A stretch of DNA of 35,032 nucleotides from the NCBI GenBank assembly GCA_018052455.1, contig JAGPNE010000006.1, forward strand, positions 2,389 to 37,420. The letters run 5' to 3'. Made by a program: the position numbers and the translations under genes. Source of the stretch: Candidatus Fermentithermobacillaceae bacterium. GTDB taxonomy: Bacteria > Bacillota > Sulfobacillia > Fermentithermobacillales > Fermentithermobacillaceae. Shown here piece after piece: positions 7,419-16,780 of the stretch (the first letter of the stretch is position 1; every line of letters starts with the position of its first letter). The notes under the pieces were generated by a model. That model did not search any database. It was not told the origin of the DNA and saw nothing but the letters and a program-made list of their open reading frames with translations.

Positions 7419-9818
7419 CTACCCCCGGTGAGAAGTCGTTTCTGTCTCCTCTTCATCGGGCTCAGAATCTATCTCACCACAAGGGTCTTCATGAACCTCA
7501 TTGCCGGCAACAGAAGGTTCCGGCAAACTTGTCTCTTCCTCCGGTTTCTCAGTGGATACTTCTTCTTTTGTTTCTTCTACTGGCTCCTCCATTGGTTCTT
7601 CCACTACGGCTTCTTCCACAGGTTCTTCTCCCTGTTCCGCAGGCTCTTCTACTACAGTTTCTTCCACCGGTGCTTCATTCGGTTCTACAGGCTCTTTGGG
7701 TTTCTCCTGCGGAAGTTCTTCAGTCGATTCTCTGGGTTGCGCTTCCATTGATTCTTTCTCGTGACTTTCCAAGAGAGTCTGGTCTGCTTGCTTAATGCTG
7801 AGGCTAATCTTCCTTTCGTCAGGTCTGGTTCTTAGCACTCTCACCATAACCTGGTCACCGGAGTTCACTACTTCCTCAGGTTTTGCAATGTGCTGTTGAG
7901 AAATCTCTGATATGTGAACAAGCCCTTCTACGCCAGGTTCAATCTGAACAAACGCTCCGAAAGGTGCGGTTCGCGTTACCTCACCTTTGATCTCGGCCCC
8001 TACAGGATACTTTGCCTCTACATCGTCCCACGGATCCGGAAGAACTTGCTTTCTTCCCAGTGAGATCCTGCCTCGCTCCTTGTCGACTTTCAAAACCTTG
8101 ACTTCTATCTCCTGACCTTCTCTGACTACTTCCGATGGATGGTTAACCCTTCCCCAAGAAAGCTCAGATATGTGCAAGAGACCGTCCACACCGCCTAGAT
8201 CGACGAATACTCCAAAGTCCGTTATACCTTTTACAGTACCCATCCTCACCTGACCCTCAGCAATGGTGTCCCACGTTTCCTTGCAAAGTCTTTCGTGGTC
8301 CTCTTCGAGAACGACCCTTTGCGATAAGATCACTCGATTTTTCGATCTATCCAATTCAAGGACCTTTAGTCTAAGAGTCTGCCCAACGTATTTAGAAAGG
8401 TCATTTACATATCCGCGCTCGACCTGCGATGCCGGGACAAAGGCCCTGACGCCTACGTCAACCACGAGCCCGCCTTTGACTTCTTGAACAACTGGAGCCT
8501 CAATGATGCTCTGCTCTCTATAGGCCTGTTCAAGGTCTTTCCAAGCCAACTCCTCATCAGCTTTTCTCTTAGAAAGTCGTAGGCTCCCATCGACTGAATC
8601 CACGTTTAGAACATAGACCATGATTTCGTCTCCAGGAGAGATATCGTAATCTCCAATCTCATCGCGGCGTTCGAGTTCCTGAGGCGAGATAATGCCTTCT
8701 GACTTGTACCCAACATCCACTAATGCTCCATTTTCATCCACAGACATGACTTTCCCTTCAACGATGTCGCCCTCACGTAGAGTCTTGAATGTCTCGTCGT
8801 ATAGTTCGGCAGTCGCTTTATCCTCCACTAATTCCGCAGTATCTTCTATGACAGCTTCGTCTGACGGAGCTTCGGGAGAAGTCTCAGGAGCTTGTGCGTC
8901 TGGTTGCTCAGTACCAGTCTCTTCTTGTCCATGTCCCTCATGTAGTTCCTCTGGCTTCGTTTCCAAGTTGGTTTTTTCTAGTTCTTCCACCTTGCCTACA
9001 ACCTCCTTTATAACCCAGTCGGGAGTAGACGCACCAGCAGTCACGCCTACAACATGTTTCCCTTCAAACCAAAGGGGTGACACATCTTTTGCCGACTCTG
9101 CTAAATAACATTCTACACCAAATTCCTGGACTATTCTAACTAGCTGCCCTGTATTGGCACTTGACTTGCCACCGATCACGAGAACAAGGTCGCAGTGCTG
9201 TGCCAATTCCTTGGCTGCTTCTTGCCGCAGCTCTGTAGCCGTACATACAGTATTCGATAGGTTTGCACATATACCCTTTTCCCGCAGGACGTCTAGAACC
9301 TTCTCAATATCTTCTCTCCTCGAGGTAGTCTGAGCAATAACTTCAAATGAGTCTTCCGTGCCTTCAAGCACAATTCGGTCCAAGTCAGACACTTCCCCAA
9401 TGCAAAGCGCTTCCTTTCCTGCGTATGACAGTATGGCTCTGACTTCGGGATGGTTCTCATCACCAAACACGATTATCCTTCTGCCTTCATTAGCAAATTG
9501 TCTGGCCTTATCCTGTGCTTTTTTGACAAACGGGCAGGTTGCATCCACGATTTTTTCTACGGCTGACGAGAGCATTGCTCTTTCGTCAGCTCCCGTACCA
9601 TGAGTCCTTAGGATCAATGTGCCCGATGACACTTGACATGGATCCGTTGCCACCTTAACACCCCGTTCGCAGAACAAATCCACCACGACGGGATTATGAA
9701 TGATGGGCCCTAGTGTCCATATTGGATAAGGGCCTTCCTCCAAGGCTCTTTCTATCATTTCTATTGCTCGTTTCACTCCGAAGCAATATCCCATATGTCT
9801 GGCTAATTCTATCTGCAT
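7419..9818 (-). CDS. ispH: IspH fused to four S1 RNA-binding domains
   Basis: The 799-residue product joins two proteins. Residues 1-280 are 4-hydroxy-3-methylbut-2-enyl diphosphate reductase (IspH/LytB), the last step of the non-mevalonate isoprenoid pathway. Cluster cysteines are at 12 (GYCFGVKRA), 95 (DATCPFVKK) and 192 (NTVCTAT), with conserved His41 and His123. An acidic linker (about 280-345) leads to four S1 domains at roughly 346-420, 430-505, 522-592 and 607-680, resembling ribosomal protein S1. The last 110 residues are a Glu/Pro/Val-rich low-complexity tail. The IspH-S1 fusion is known from Clostridia; the long acidic tail is less usual. The ATG at 9818 overlaps the plsC stop by one base (TAATG), indicating coupling. 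Confidence 0.95.
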   Translation of the reverse strand: MQIELARHMGYCFGVKRAIEMIERALEEGPYPIWTLGPIIHNPVVVDLFCERGVKVATDPCQVSSGTLILRTHGTGADERAMLSSAVEKIVDATCPFVKKAQDKARQFANEGRRIIVFGDENHPEVRAILSYAGKEALCIGEVSDLDRIVLEGTEDSFEVIAQTTSRREDIEKVLDVLREKGICANLSNTVCTATELRQEAAKELAQHCDLVLVIGGKSSANTGQLVRIVQEFGVECYLAESAKDVSPLWFEGKHVVGVTAGASTPDWVIKEVVGKVEELEKTNLETKPEELHEGHGQEETGTEQPDAQAPETSPEAPSDEAVIEDTAELVEDKATAELYDETFKTLREGDIVEGKVMSVDENGALVDVGYKSEGIISPQELERRDEIGDYDISPGDEIMVYVLNVDSVDGSLRLSKRKADEELAWKDLEQAYREQSIIEAPVVQEVKGGLVVDVGVRAFVPASQVERGYVNDLSKYVGQTLRLKVLELDRSKNRVILSQRVVLEEDHERLCKETWDTIAEGQVRMGTVKGITDFGVFVDLGGVDGLLHISELSWGRVNHPSEVVREGQEIEVKVLKVDKERGRISLGRKQVLPDPWDDVEAKYPVGAEIKGEVTRTAPFGAFVQIEPGVEGLVHISEISQQHIAKPEEVVNSGDQVMVRVLRTRPDERKISLSIKQADQTLLESHEKESMEAQPRESTEELPQEKPKEPVEPNEAPVEETVVEEPAEQGEEPVEEAVVEEPMEEPVEETKEEVSTEKPEEETSLPEPSVAGNEVHEDPCGEIDSEPDEEETETTSHRG

Positions 9819-10405
9819 TATACCGCCTCATCAGATCCTAGATTATCCCACAATTCAACTATGGCCTTCATTATTTCCTCTGAACCTTTCTGAAGGTCAG
9901 ATGATCTCTTCCCTGTAGTAGAGGCCACTTCAAATGGTTTGCCACAGGCCACACGAACTTTTCTCCTGAACCTATAAGTACCTCTTATGGCGATGGGAAC
10001 AACAGGAGCCTTGCCCTTCATAGCGAAAAGCGCAGCACCCGCATGGGCCTCGGTTATTTCAGGAGATGACTTCCTTGTTCCTTCTGGAAAAATCCCGAGG
10101 ACCTGCCCTTTTTCGAGGACTTCGAGCGACCGCCTAACAGTACCTATGTCGGCCTTTTCCCTGTTTACTGGAAATGCGTGTAGGTTTCTCAACACCCAAG
10201 CGAAAAACTTGTTATTAAATAGTTCTTCTTTTGCCATGAAATATACTGGCCTAGGAGCCAAACAGCCAATAACGCAAGGGTCCCACCATGATGTGTGATT
10301 ACTGCAGATTACTACAGGACCAAATTCGGGGAAATTCTCAAAGCCTTCGCTTTCTATGTCAAACAAAATCCTCAGCACTATGTTAACTACCCATCTTACG
10401 ATCAT
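9818..10405 (-). CDS. plsC: 1-acyl-sn-glycerol-3-phosphate acyltransferase
   Basis: PlsC adds the second acyl chain to lysophosphatidic acid at the membrane. Motif I is SNHTSWWDP (NHx4D catalytic), motif III is FPEGTRK, and [10 protein letters not shown] follows as in the family. The N-terminus [15 protein letters not shown] is a hydrophobic anchor. An upstream in-frame start at 10453 exists, but it would overlap cmk by 52 nt. I prefer ATG at 10405, which overlaps the cmk stop as ATGA, giving 195 residues. The cmk-plsC-ispH/S1 order is the standard Clostridial one. Confidence 0.92.
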   Translation of the reverse strand: MIVRWVVNIVLRILFDIESEGFENFPEFGPVVICSNHTSWWDPCVIGCLAPRPVYFMAKEELFNNKFFAWVLRNLHAFPVNREKADIGTVRRSLEVLEKGQVLGIFPEGTRKSSPEITEAHAGAALFAMKGKAPVVPIAIRGTYRFRRKVRVACGKPFEVASTTGKRSSDLQKGSEEIMKAIVELWDNLGSDEAV

Positions 10406-11088
10406 GTAGAACACTCTTGTTTCTCCTTGCAAAGTCTGATTATCTGTTCGCATACTTCATCAATGCTCAGATTAGTGCTGTCGATTACCTCAGCGTCATC
10501 AACCTTTACGAGTTTTCCCCATTCCCGTTCGAGATCTTTCGCATCCCGCCATATGAGGTCCTCTAGGACCTCGTCAAAAGAAACGACTATTCCTTTGGAA
10601 ACTTGATCTTGCCATCTGCGTCTCGCCCTTTCATTCACGTCCGCAGTCAGGAAAACCTTTACTTCAGCATCTGGCATAACGACGCTGGTAATGTCTCTGC
10701 CCTCCATTACTACGCCACCAGCTTTGGCAATCTGCTGTTGCATCGAAACTAGGATCTTTCGCACGGGAGTAGCCATAGAAAGCATGGCAACCGCTCTGTC
10801 TGTTTCAGGCTCCCTAAGTTTGTCTGTGATCTCTTTCCCGCTGATCCATACACGGAATACCCCGTTGTCTTCATATCCGTTGATCTCCGCTTGGGACGCT
10901 AGAACCCCTAGAGACTCAAAATCGTCTAGCGGCAGATCTCGATCCAGGGCAAGGACTGCCAACGCTCGATACATTGCACCAGTGTCAAAATACGTATACC
11001 CAAGGGAATTGGCTACTAGCCTTGCTACAGTGCTTTTGCCTGCCCCGGCGGGACCATCAATAGCTACATTTAGCCTTTTGCATTCCAT
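10402..11088 (-). CDS. cmk: Cytidylate kinase
   Basis: Cmk phosphorylates CMP and dCMP with ATP. The protein starts ECKRLNVAIDGPAGAGKST with the P-loop, followed by YFDTGAMYRA (CMP binding), VMEGRDITSVVMPDAEVKVFLTAD, and the RRRWQD lid arginines. About 228 residues is normal. An in-frame GTG at 11100 would extend it by four codons. ATG at 11088 has AAGGTG about 9 nt upstream, and a -10-like TATAAT (minus strand, 11119-11114) lies so close that the GTG would have almost no leader. ATG at 11088 is therefore preferred. It is the first gene of the cmk-plsC-ispH/S1 run. Confidence 0.94.
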   Translation of the reverse strand: MECKRLNVAIDGPAGAGKSTVARLVANSLGYTYFDTGAMYRALAVLALDRDLPLDDFESLGVLASQAEINGYEDNGVFRVWISGKEITDKLREPETDRAVAMLSMATPVRKILVSMQQQIAKAGGVVMEGRDITSVVMPDAEVKVFLTADVNERARRRWQDQVSKGIVVSFDEVLEDLIWRDAKDLEREWGKLVKVDDAEVIDSTNLSIDEVCEQIIRLCKEKQECST

Positions 11089-11113
11089 GCCAGCAAACAC
11101 CTTCCGAAGTACG

Positions 11114-11119
11114 ATTATA
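11114..11119 (-). promoter_or_regulatory. Candidate -10 element for cmk-plsC-ispH/S1
   Basis: The minus strand reads TATAAT at 11119-11114, a perfect -10 hexamer 25 nt before the cmk ATG. No clear -35 hexamer is seen at 16-18 nt. It is supported mainly by its position in the divergent cmk/pxpA gap. Confidence 0.45.
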
Positions 11120-11230
11120 TCAACATTTGCAGACTTTTGCCTTGTACTGCAATGGTATTGCCATTTACATCTTGCAATAAAACAATCTTAGTTTAACACG
11201 TGCCCCCATCAATTGTCAGTTGGGTTGGGA

Positions 11231-11236
11231 TATAAT
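11231..11236 (+). promoter_or_regulatory. Candidate -10 element for the pxp operon
   Basis: TATAAT lies about 78 nt before pxpA in the divergent gap. TTGTCA occurs upstream but only 12 nt away, too close for a standard -35, so the -35 is poor or activator-dependent. A short palindrome CCCTTTAAGGG (11286-11296) sits just before the ribosome site and may take part in control. Confidence 0.4.
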
Positions 11237-11313
11237 TACGCTAACAGAAACAGACAGGTGCAAGGGCAATACTCGGGCGGAGATACCCTTTAAGGGCAGA
11301 AGGGGGTTACCGT

Positions 11314-12087
11314 ATGAACTTGATTGATATTAATAGCGATATTGGCGAAGGCTTCGGGCGCTGGACACTAGGCGATGATGACCAGATTCTCGCACACATA
11401 ACTTCAGCTAACATAGCGTGTGGTATTCACGCAGGGGATCCTCTCATAATGGACCATACTGTTGAGACATGCAAGCGAAGATCAGTTTCGGTCGGTGCCC
11501 ATCCCGGCTTCCCCGATATACAGGGGTTCGGACGCCGCAATATGAGCATGTCACCCAAAGAAATCGAGTCTTACGTTCTCTACCAAGTAGGCGCGCTAGA
11601 CGCTTTCGCTCAAAGCAAGGGAGTAAGCCTGACACACGTCAAACCCCATGGAGCGCTGTACAACATGGCTGCAGTAGATTTGGACGTAGCTCTTTCGATA
11701 GCACGGGGAATAGCCAGGGCAGGCCGAGATTTGATTATGGTGGGCCTAGCCGGATCGCTTATGCTAGACGCCGCCAAACAAGTCGGAATTCCAGGAGCAA
11801 GCGAGGGCTTTGCCGATCGTTCCTATAACCCAGACGGAACGCTAGCCCCAAGAGGTACACAGGGCGCAGTCATAGAGGATACAGATGAAATAGCAAGAAG
11901 GGCCGTGCAGATGGTGAAAGACAAAGTAGTTCTCACTCCTAATGGGCATTACATACAATTACAAGTCGATACTATATGCATACACGGAGACACGCCCGGG
12001 GCCGCATGTATCGCAAAAACTGTGATGGAGCGTCTGATTGAAAACGGCTGCAAAGTTGTTCCCCTTTGTCAGATGGTAGGGAGGTAA
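11314..12087 (+). CDS. pxpA: 5-oxoprolinase subunit A (LamB/YcsF family)
   Basis: PxpA works with PxpB and PxpC to hydrolyse 5-oxoproline (pyroglutamate) to glutamate with ATP. The 257 residues match the LamB/YcsF family: IDINSDIGEGFG at the start, SANIACGIHAGDP, VGAHPGFPD with GFGRR, HVKPHGALYN, EGFADRSYNPDGTL, and ICIHGDTPGA near the end. The ATG at 11314 follows AGAAGGGGG at 7 nt. It is the first gene of a two-gene plus-strand operon inserted between minus-strand housekeeping genes. The stop is 4 nt from the next start. No transporter gene accompanies it. Confidence 0.95.
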   Translation: MNLIDINSDIGEGFGRWTLGDDDQILAHITSANIACGIHAGDPLIMDHTVETCKRRSVSVGAHPGFPDIQGFGRRNMSMSPKEIESYVLYQVGALDAFAQSKGVSLTHVKPHGALYNMAAVDLDVALSIARGIARAGRDLIMVGLAGSLMLDAAKQVGIPGASEGFADRSYNPDGTLAPRGTQGAVIEDTDEIARRAVQMVKDKVVLTPNGHYIQLQVDTICIHGDTPGAACIAKTVMERLIENGCKVVPLCQMVGR

Positions 12088-12091
12088 CAGT

Positions 12092-13765
12092 ATGAGTATC
12101 GAGCCGCTCGAATTTGGTCTACTGGGAGATGGCGCACTATCTGTCAAATTAGGCAACACAATTTCTGAAGAGATAAACGATGCGGTCCTTTATCTCTGTG
12201 ACGAAATAGAACGACTCCAGTTGCCTGGAATCTCAGAAATTCAGCCTGCATATTCGTCTCTAGCGGTGCATTTTGATCCGACTATCATCTCCCACTCACA
12301 CATCAAGAAAGTGACCTCTTCTTTGTGGGATCATCCCAAGAAACGCGCATTGTCGCAGCTAAAGCCTAATGTGGTTGAAATACTGGGTCATTACGGAGGC
12401 AACCATGGACCGGATCTTGCCTGGGCGTCGGAGTATCTCGGGATGCCTGTAGAGGAGATAATTAAGAGGCACTCGTCCCGACTTTACAGAGTGTATATGA
12501 TAGGTTTCACGCCAGGTTTTCCATACCTCGGAGGAATGGACGAGAGCATCTCACTTCCAAGGCTTCCTGAACCAAGGAAACTAGTGCCAAAAGGTTCGGT
12601 CGGTATAGCGGGCAATCAAACAGGCATTTACCCGTGGGATACACCCGGCGGGTGGAGAATTGTTGGTCAGACAACCCATAACCTCTTTTCCCTTGAAATG
12701 GACCCACCCTCTCTACTAAGGCCAGGGGATTACGTCAAGTTTGTTCCCGCCCAAGGTTCGACTGAAGAGACAGGCTTCACGACAACTCAGCCAGGTGACC
12801 TCACTCAGCAGGCTGAAGGACCCTACGCTACTACGCAACCACACAGTCCAGAAATGCAAGCGAAATGGTCGGTAGACGGGCTTTTTGTTGATAGTCCGGG
12901 TATGCTCACTATTGTCGTAGATAAAGGCCGATTCGGTTACCGCAAGTTCGGTGTGCCAACCTCGGGGGCTGCGGACGTGCGATCCTACGCTCTAGCAAAC
13001 ACTCTATGCGGCAACAACTCAAACGAAGGGTGTCTTGAATTCACCATACAGGGACCTACTTTAGTTGCCCAGATGGATCTAACTGTAGCTGTAACAGGAG
13101 CTCCTGCCCCAGTCAGCGTAGATGGGCAGCAGGTACCTTCAGACGCTCCTATTTTCCTTAAAGAAGGACAGACTCTAGATATTGGCAGAACTGCCCTAGG
13201 ATTGCACGGGTATGTAGCAATTGCTGGAGGTATACAGGTTCCGGCAGTTCTCGGCTCAAAATCCACTTATCTAAAGAGTGGATTTGGTGGCTACTTGGGA
13301 AGACAACTGAGATATGGGGATACCTTGAGGATTGGGCCTGCTCCTTCCTACACCTCGATTCTACAGAGTCACAAAACCAACCAGAAGAAAGTTAGGCCTT
13401 TGGATTTTCGAATGCTCGGAGAACCGTGCGTTTTTCTGCGTATATCGCCGGGTCCTGAGAGTTCTGAACCTATATTGTCAATCTTGACAAGCGCAACGTA
13501 CCAGATTAGACAAGATTCTGATCGCATGGGCTTGCGATTGGAGGGGCCTAGACTACTAGAAAAAGGAGCAGACATAATATCTGCTCCTGTGGTTCCCGGA
13601 ACCGTACAAATAGCTTCTGATGGAAGACCTATGCTGCTCCTTTCAGATAGCCAAACAACAGGCGGCTACACAAGGGCAGCAACAGTGCTGACTACTGATC
13701 TACCTCTTGCATCACAGCTTAGGCCAGGCAGCAAGGTACGATTCAGGCTGACCTCTAACCCATAA
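12092..13765 (+). CDS. pxpBC: Fused 5-oxoprolinase subunits B and C (PxpB-PxpC)
   Basis: The 557-residue protein joins both remaining 5-oxoprolinase subunits in one frame. Residues 1-225 are PxpB/KipI-like (YMIGFTPGFPYLGGMDE, VPKGSVGIAGNQTGIYP, TPGGWRIVGQT). A roughly 40-residue Thr/Gln-rich linker follows. Residues 265-557 are PxpC/KipA-like (VDKGRFGYRKFGVPTSGAAD, GCLEFTIQGP, YVAIAGGI, QDSDRMGLRLEGP, TTGGYTRAATVL). KipI and KipA homologues also control sporulation kinase in Bacillus, but linkage to pxpA favours 5-oxoprolinase. The ATG at 12092 has a strong GGGAGGTAA site overlapping the pxpA stop. Confidence 0.93.
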   Translation: MSIEPLEFGLLGDGALSVKLGNTISEEINDAVLYLCDEIERLQLPGISEIQPAYSSLAVHFDPTIISHSHIKKVTSSLWDHPKKRALSQLKPNVVEILGHYGGNHGPDLAWASEYLGMPVEEIIKRHSSRLYRVYMIGFTPGFPYLGGMDESISLPRLPEPRKLVPKGSVGIAGNQTGIYPWDTPGGWRIVGQTTHNLFSLEMDPPSLLRPGDYVKFVPAQGSTEETGFTTTQPGDLTQQAEGPYATTQPHSPEMQAKWSVDGLFVDSPGMLTIVVDKGRFGYRKFGVPTSGAADVRSYALANTLCGNNSNEGCLEFTIQGPTLVAQMDLTVAVTGAPAPVSVDGQQVPSDAPIFLKEGQTLDIGRTALGLHGYVAIAGGIQVPAVLGSKSTYLKSGFGGYLGRQLRYGDTLRIGPAPSYTSILQSHKTNQKKVRPLDFRMLGEPCVFLRISPGPESSEPILSILTSATYQIRQDSDRMGLRLEGPRLLEKGADIISAPVVPGTVQIASDGRPMLLLSDSQTTGGYTRAATVLTTDLPLASQLRPGSKVRFRLTSNP

Positions 13766-13784
13766 AGCATGCTCAACTGCAGAT

Positions 13785-14831
13785 CTACAAGAAGCGTTTT
13801 AGCTTCGGGTTATCTATGATACCCGGGATACGACCACGTTTTGCAACGGGTTTGCCTTCAATCTCTTTTATGTCCATAGTCATATCAATAGGCCTGGCAG
13901 AAGAGATGTAGCTCCCCACGCCGAATGAATCGGCACCAACCTGGGACAATTTGGCTATCCGCTCAGGATCTAGTCCGCCTGAAACGAAGATCTGAACGTG
14001 CCCAAACCCCGCCAAATCCAAACGTGCTCTTGCTTCCTTTACAAGATCATCTGTTACTCCACCGCGTTCGGAAGGAGTATCCAATCGAATGGCACCCATG
14101 TCATCTCCAAGGACTTCTGCAACTCTAAGCGCTTCCTCACATTCGTCCTTGAAAGTATCTACGAGAATTGTCCGGGGCGCATCTTTTGGCATGTGCGTAT
14201 CGTACGCTACAGCAGCCCTAACGGTATCACCCATAATCAGGACAAGAGAATGGGGAATGGTGCCCACAGGTTCAAGGTCCAAAAACTTGGCCCCCAAAAT
14301 GCACGCGGCTCCATTGGCCCCGCCTATAACAGCAGCTCGTTCCATTACCGGGGCTACCGCTGGATGTATGTGCCTTGCGCCAAAGCAAAAGAACGGCTTG
14401 CCACCGGCTGCATCCTTGCACTCACTGGCTCTTGAGGCCCAGGCAGACGAACTGGCCAAAATCCCCAAAAGCGCAGTTTCATATGGACCGAAAACTGAAT
14501 AGGGGCCCTTGATCCTCAAGACCGGCTCTTTAGCTTGAAAAGTTTCGCCCTCTTCAATACCCCATGCTTCTACGGGCAACCCGTTGAGCAAATACAGACA
14601 CTCTTTCATACCAGCCAAAACCCCCGGTCTACTCGGGAATATTTCGGCAGTTACGTTAGTATCCGATTTGCCCTCTTTGCTTAGTATCTCATTGGTACGG
14701 ACAAAGTACACGTCCGCAGTTGCGCCTGATATGATCTCTTCGTGAGTAGCAGAAAACAACCTATTCTTCTCAGGGGCAAATTCCCTTACATCATCAACTG
14801 TGTGGAACTTGATCTTATGGTTTTCTGACAT
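13785..14831 (-). CDS. pncB: Nicotinate phosphoribosyltransferase
   Basis: The enzyme joins nicotinate to phosphoribosyl pyrophosphate in NAD salvage. The 348 residues include FSATHEEIISGATADVYF, EIFPSRPGVLAG, FGARHIHPAVAP, GTIPHSLVLIMGDT, VDTFKDECEEAL, IRLDTPSERGGV, and IFVSGGLDPERI with DSFGVGSY. This is the short NAPRTase form found in many Clostridia and archaea. An in-frame ATG at 14876 exists, but ATG at 14831 is preceded by GGAAGGAGAAG at 4-5 nt, so I chose it. It overlaps the rluB stop by 17 nt and is the last gene of the ridA-led run. Confidence 0.93.
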   Translation of the reverse strand: MSENHKIKFHTVDDVREFAPEKNRLFSATHEEIISGATADVYFVRTNEILSKEGKSDTNVTAEIFPSRPGVLAGMKECLYLLNGLPVEAWGIEEGETFQAKEPVLRIKGPYSVFGPYETALLGILASSSAWASRASECKDAAGGKPFFCFGARHIHPAVAPVMERAAVIGGANGAACILGAKFLDLEPVGTIPHSLVLIMGDTVRAAVAYDTHMPKDAPRTILVDTFKDECEEALRVAEVLGDDMGAIRLDTPSERGGVTDDLVKEARARLDLAGFGHVQIFVSGGLDPERIAKLSQVGADSFGVGSYISSARPIDMTMDIKEIEGKPVAKRGRIPGIIDNPKLKRFL

Positions 14832-15591
14832 GGTCTTCTCCTTCCTGCCCTGCTCGCGCCGTATTGTACAGATCATGAATTTCCTTAGGGTGCAGATAAC
14901 GCCACTTGCCCTGCTCTAGACCCGAGAGGCTCAGAGGCCCTATTCTAGTTCGTGTGAGCCGCTTGACATCGTAGCCTAAAGCTAAACACAGTTCCTTTAC
15001 TAGGTGTTTCTGCCCTTCGTGCACACCTATTAGGATTCGTTTGCTATTGCGTTTTGTCTCTAGAAACCTAGCATAATCAGGGTATACCTTTTTGCCTCCA
15101 ATAACCATACCCGATAACAAACGATCTAGATCATCCCTCTTCGCAGGCCCCGTGAATTCGACTACGTACTCCTTTACCACTTCGTATCGGGGGTGTGTGA
15201 GCAGCTGAGCCAAGGCACCGTCGTTTGTAAGCAGGACCAATCCCTCTGCGTCCTGGTCCAGACGACCGACGGGAAATACACGTTCCTTTACCTGAGAAAC
15301 CAGCGATACTACCGTTGGCCTGCCATGAGGATCTGAACAAGATGACAGGTAACCTCTTGGTTTGTTCAGCATTATGTAGACATAAGGCTCTCTCCCAGAG
15401 ACTTTTCGGCCACTAACGCAAACCTCGTCTTTACCGGGTAGAACCTTTTCCCCCAAAACAGCAACCCTGCCGTTTATGAGCACCTTTCCTTGTTCGATTA
15501 GTTCGTCTGCGTGACGCCGCGAACAGACTCCAGACTGAGCCAAGAATCTAGACAGCCGTATCGGAGTCGCCAAGCGTTCTGAGTCGTACAT
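14815..15591 (-). CDS. rluB: 23S/16S rRNA pseudouridine synthase (RluB/RsuA family)
   Basis: The product isomerises uridine to pseudouridine in rRNA. An N-terminal S4 RNA-binding domain (IRLSRFLAQSGVCSRRHADELIEQGKVLING) is followed by the catalytic domain with MLNKPRGYLSS and FPVGRLDQDAEGLVLLTNDG, which holds the catalytic Asp, then HEGQKHLVKELCLALGYDVKRLTRTRIG. The open frame begins at 15690 but would overlap the P-loop gene by 77 nt. ATG at 15591, just before the S4 domain, gives a normal 258 residues. Position between the P-loop gene and pncB suggests cotranscription. Confidence 0.93.
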   Translation of the reverse strand: MYDSERLATPIRLSRFLAQSGVCSRRHADELIEQGKVLINGRVAVLGEKVLPGKDEVCVSGRKVSGREPYVYIMLNKPRGYLSSCSDPHGRPTVVSLVSQVKERVFPVGRLDQDAEGLVLLTNDGALAQLLTHPRYEVVKEYVVEFTGPAKRDDLDRLLSGMVIGGKKVYPDYARFLETKRNSKRILIGVHEGQKHLVKELCLALGYDVKRLTRTRIGPLSLSGLEQGKWRYLHPKEIHDLYNTARAGQEGEDHVRKP

Positions 15592-15613
15592 AAGCACCAA
15601 CTCTTCAAGATCT

Positions 15614-16690
15614 TCACACGTACCGCTCCAACCATGAATATAAAATGCCCGGGCCCTCAAGGACAATGTCGGTGCACGGGGCCTTCGCATGATTTCTTAC
15701 TTCTCCAAGAAACATCCTAGGGTCAACCTTGCCAGCCACAAACTTGCCGTTATCTAGCTGAGAGAGTGTGTAAGGATTTAGGGTAACTCCCAACAATCGA
15801 GTGCTATCCTTGACAGCAACCCCACAGCCAACCTGAGAAAGACGGTCTAAGACCCGTTCCCACAATATGACTTCTCCCGACAATAATAGCATGATTGGGT
15901 GGTCAAAAACGAACAAGACGGGCATATGCCCATCCCCTGTATTGCTGCCAGAGCTACCTAATGCCTCAAGGATTTCAAGAAATACACCCGGGTTTACAAT
16001 CCCTCTTATGTACACAGTACGCTGCTTGCCATCGTCTGCCAGATGTGCTCCAACCTTGCGACCATGCCCTTGAAGAAAGAGGCCATTTGGTAGGGTTATA
16101 GCGTTTGCCCCCTCATATGAATCTCCAGTCCCAGGTCTGTCTATGGGCGTATCAGGTAACTTAGGCAAGCTCATTACCCTCCAGATTGCATTCATCTCCT
16201 TGGCGAGTTTTCTCGGATCGCTGCTTCGCGTAGCACCTGTGGCCAAGATCAACGAATCAGCTGCCACCATGGGTGAAAGCCTCGAGAACGCGCCGTCCAA
16301 TAATACTGCACAATCCAAAGGAGCAAACTCTATGACCGAAATCAGATCTTCCGTGTTGGTAGGGCCTGCCAAGACAACCTTACCGGTAGAACGAGATATT
16401 CCAACATATATAGGGCCCAGAGCACAATCCACACCAGTATACCTTAGGTTTTCAAAGTCTGCCGGCGAAGATTCTAGCAAGGATAAGGCACTTGCCACCG
16501 TCGCTCCCTTAGGCACAAAAATCCTAGGCTTGGGAAGACCCGTTATGTTGTCAAAATCCTCTCCGTCATAGCCTATACTAGTGAGAAAAACGTCTTTGCC
16601 ATTCGACTCAAAGAATTTCGTCGTCTCAAGAAGAGTAGTAGTCTTGCCCGTGTTCTTGGCGGTGCCTGCAACACCAATAACAATCCGCAT
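15614..16690 (-). CDS. P-loop NTPase, possible reactivase/chaperone of the B12 aminomutase-like protein
   Basis: The 358-residue product begins MRIVIGVAGTAKNTGKTTTL, a Walker A-like loop (residues 9-18, with Thr where Gly/Ala is usual before x4GKT). CAVLLDGAFSRLSP (about 131-144) is a candidate Walker B, and SLILATGATRSSDP follows. No other catalytic motif is recognised, and no transmembrane segment is obvious. B12-dependent aminomutases and mutases need partner ATPases or GTPases to exchange damaged cofactor. Some lysine 5,6-aminomutase clusters carry dedicated reactivase genes (KamB/KamC), and this protein could be of that sort, but I cannot confirm homology. The ATG at 16690 has GGAGGAAC at 5 nt. 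It follows the B12 gene by 90 nt in the same orientation. Confidence 0.6.
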   Translation of the reverse strand: MRIVIGVAGTAKNTGKTTTLLETTKFFESNGKDVFLTSIGYDGEDFDNITGLPKPRIFVPKGATVASALSLLESSPADFENLRYTGVDCALGPIYVGISRSTGKVVLAGPTNTEDLISVIEFAPLDCAVLLDGAFSRLSPMVAADSLILATGATRSSDPRKLAKEMNAIWRVMSLPKLPDTPIDRPGTGDSYEGANAITLPNGLFLQGHGRKVGAHLADDGKQRTVYIRGIVNPGVFLEILEALGSSGSNTGDGHMPVLFVFDHPIMLLLSGEVILWERVLDRLSQVGCGVAVKDSTRLLGVTLNPYTLSQLDNGKFVAGKVDPRMFLGEVRNHAKAPCTDIVLEGPGILYSWLERYV

Positions 16691-16780
16691 CTAGTTCCTC
16701 CACCGTTTCTTTGTATGGAATTTCTGGTTCAATTAGAAACTCTATCTAGTAAATGTCCTTTTTCAGTCAACTACAAGACT

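Noticed and set aside
7380-7795. Plus-strand frames rich in Phe/Leu or Ser/Thr, one looking membrane-like
   Set aside because: They are antisense readings of the Glu-rich tail of IspH-S1 (gaa read backwards gives ttc), not genes.
8692-9108. Plus-strand Ser/Cys-rich frame of 138 residues
   Set aside because: Antisense to the IspH-S1 linker and first S1 domain; no start signal.
12092-13765. KipI-KipA sporulation-kinase inhibitor pair
   Set aside because: Homologous domains, but linkage to a LamB/YcsF gene points to 5-oxoprolinase.
15592-15690. Long N-terminal extension of rluB
   Set aside because: It would overlap the P-loop gene by 77 nt, and the residues before the S4 domain do not look like family sequence; ATG at 15591 fits better.
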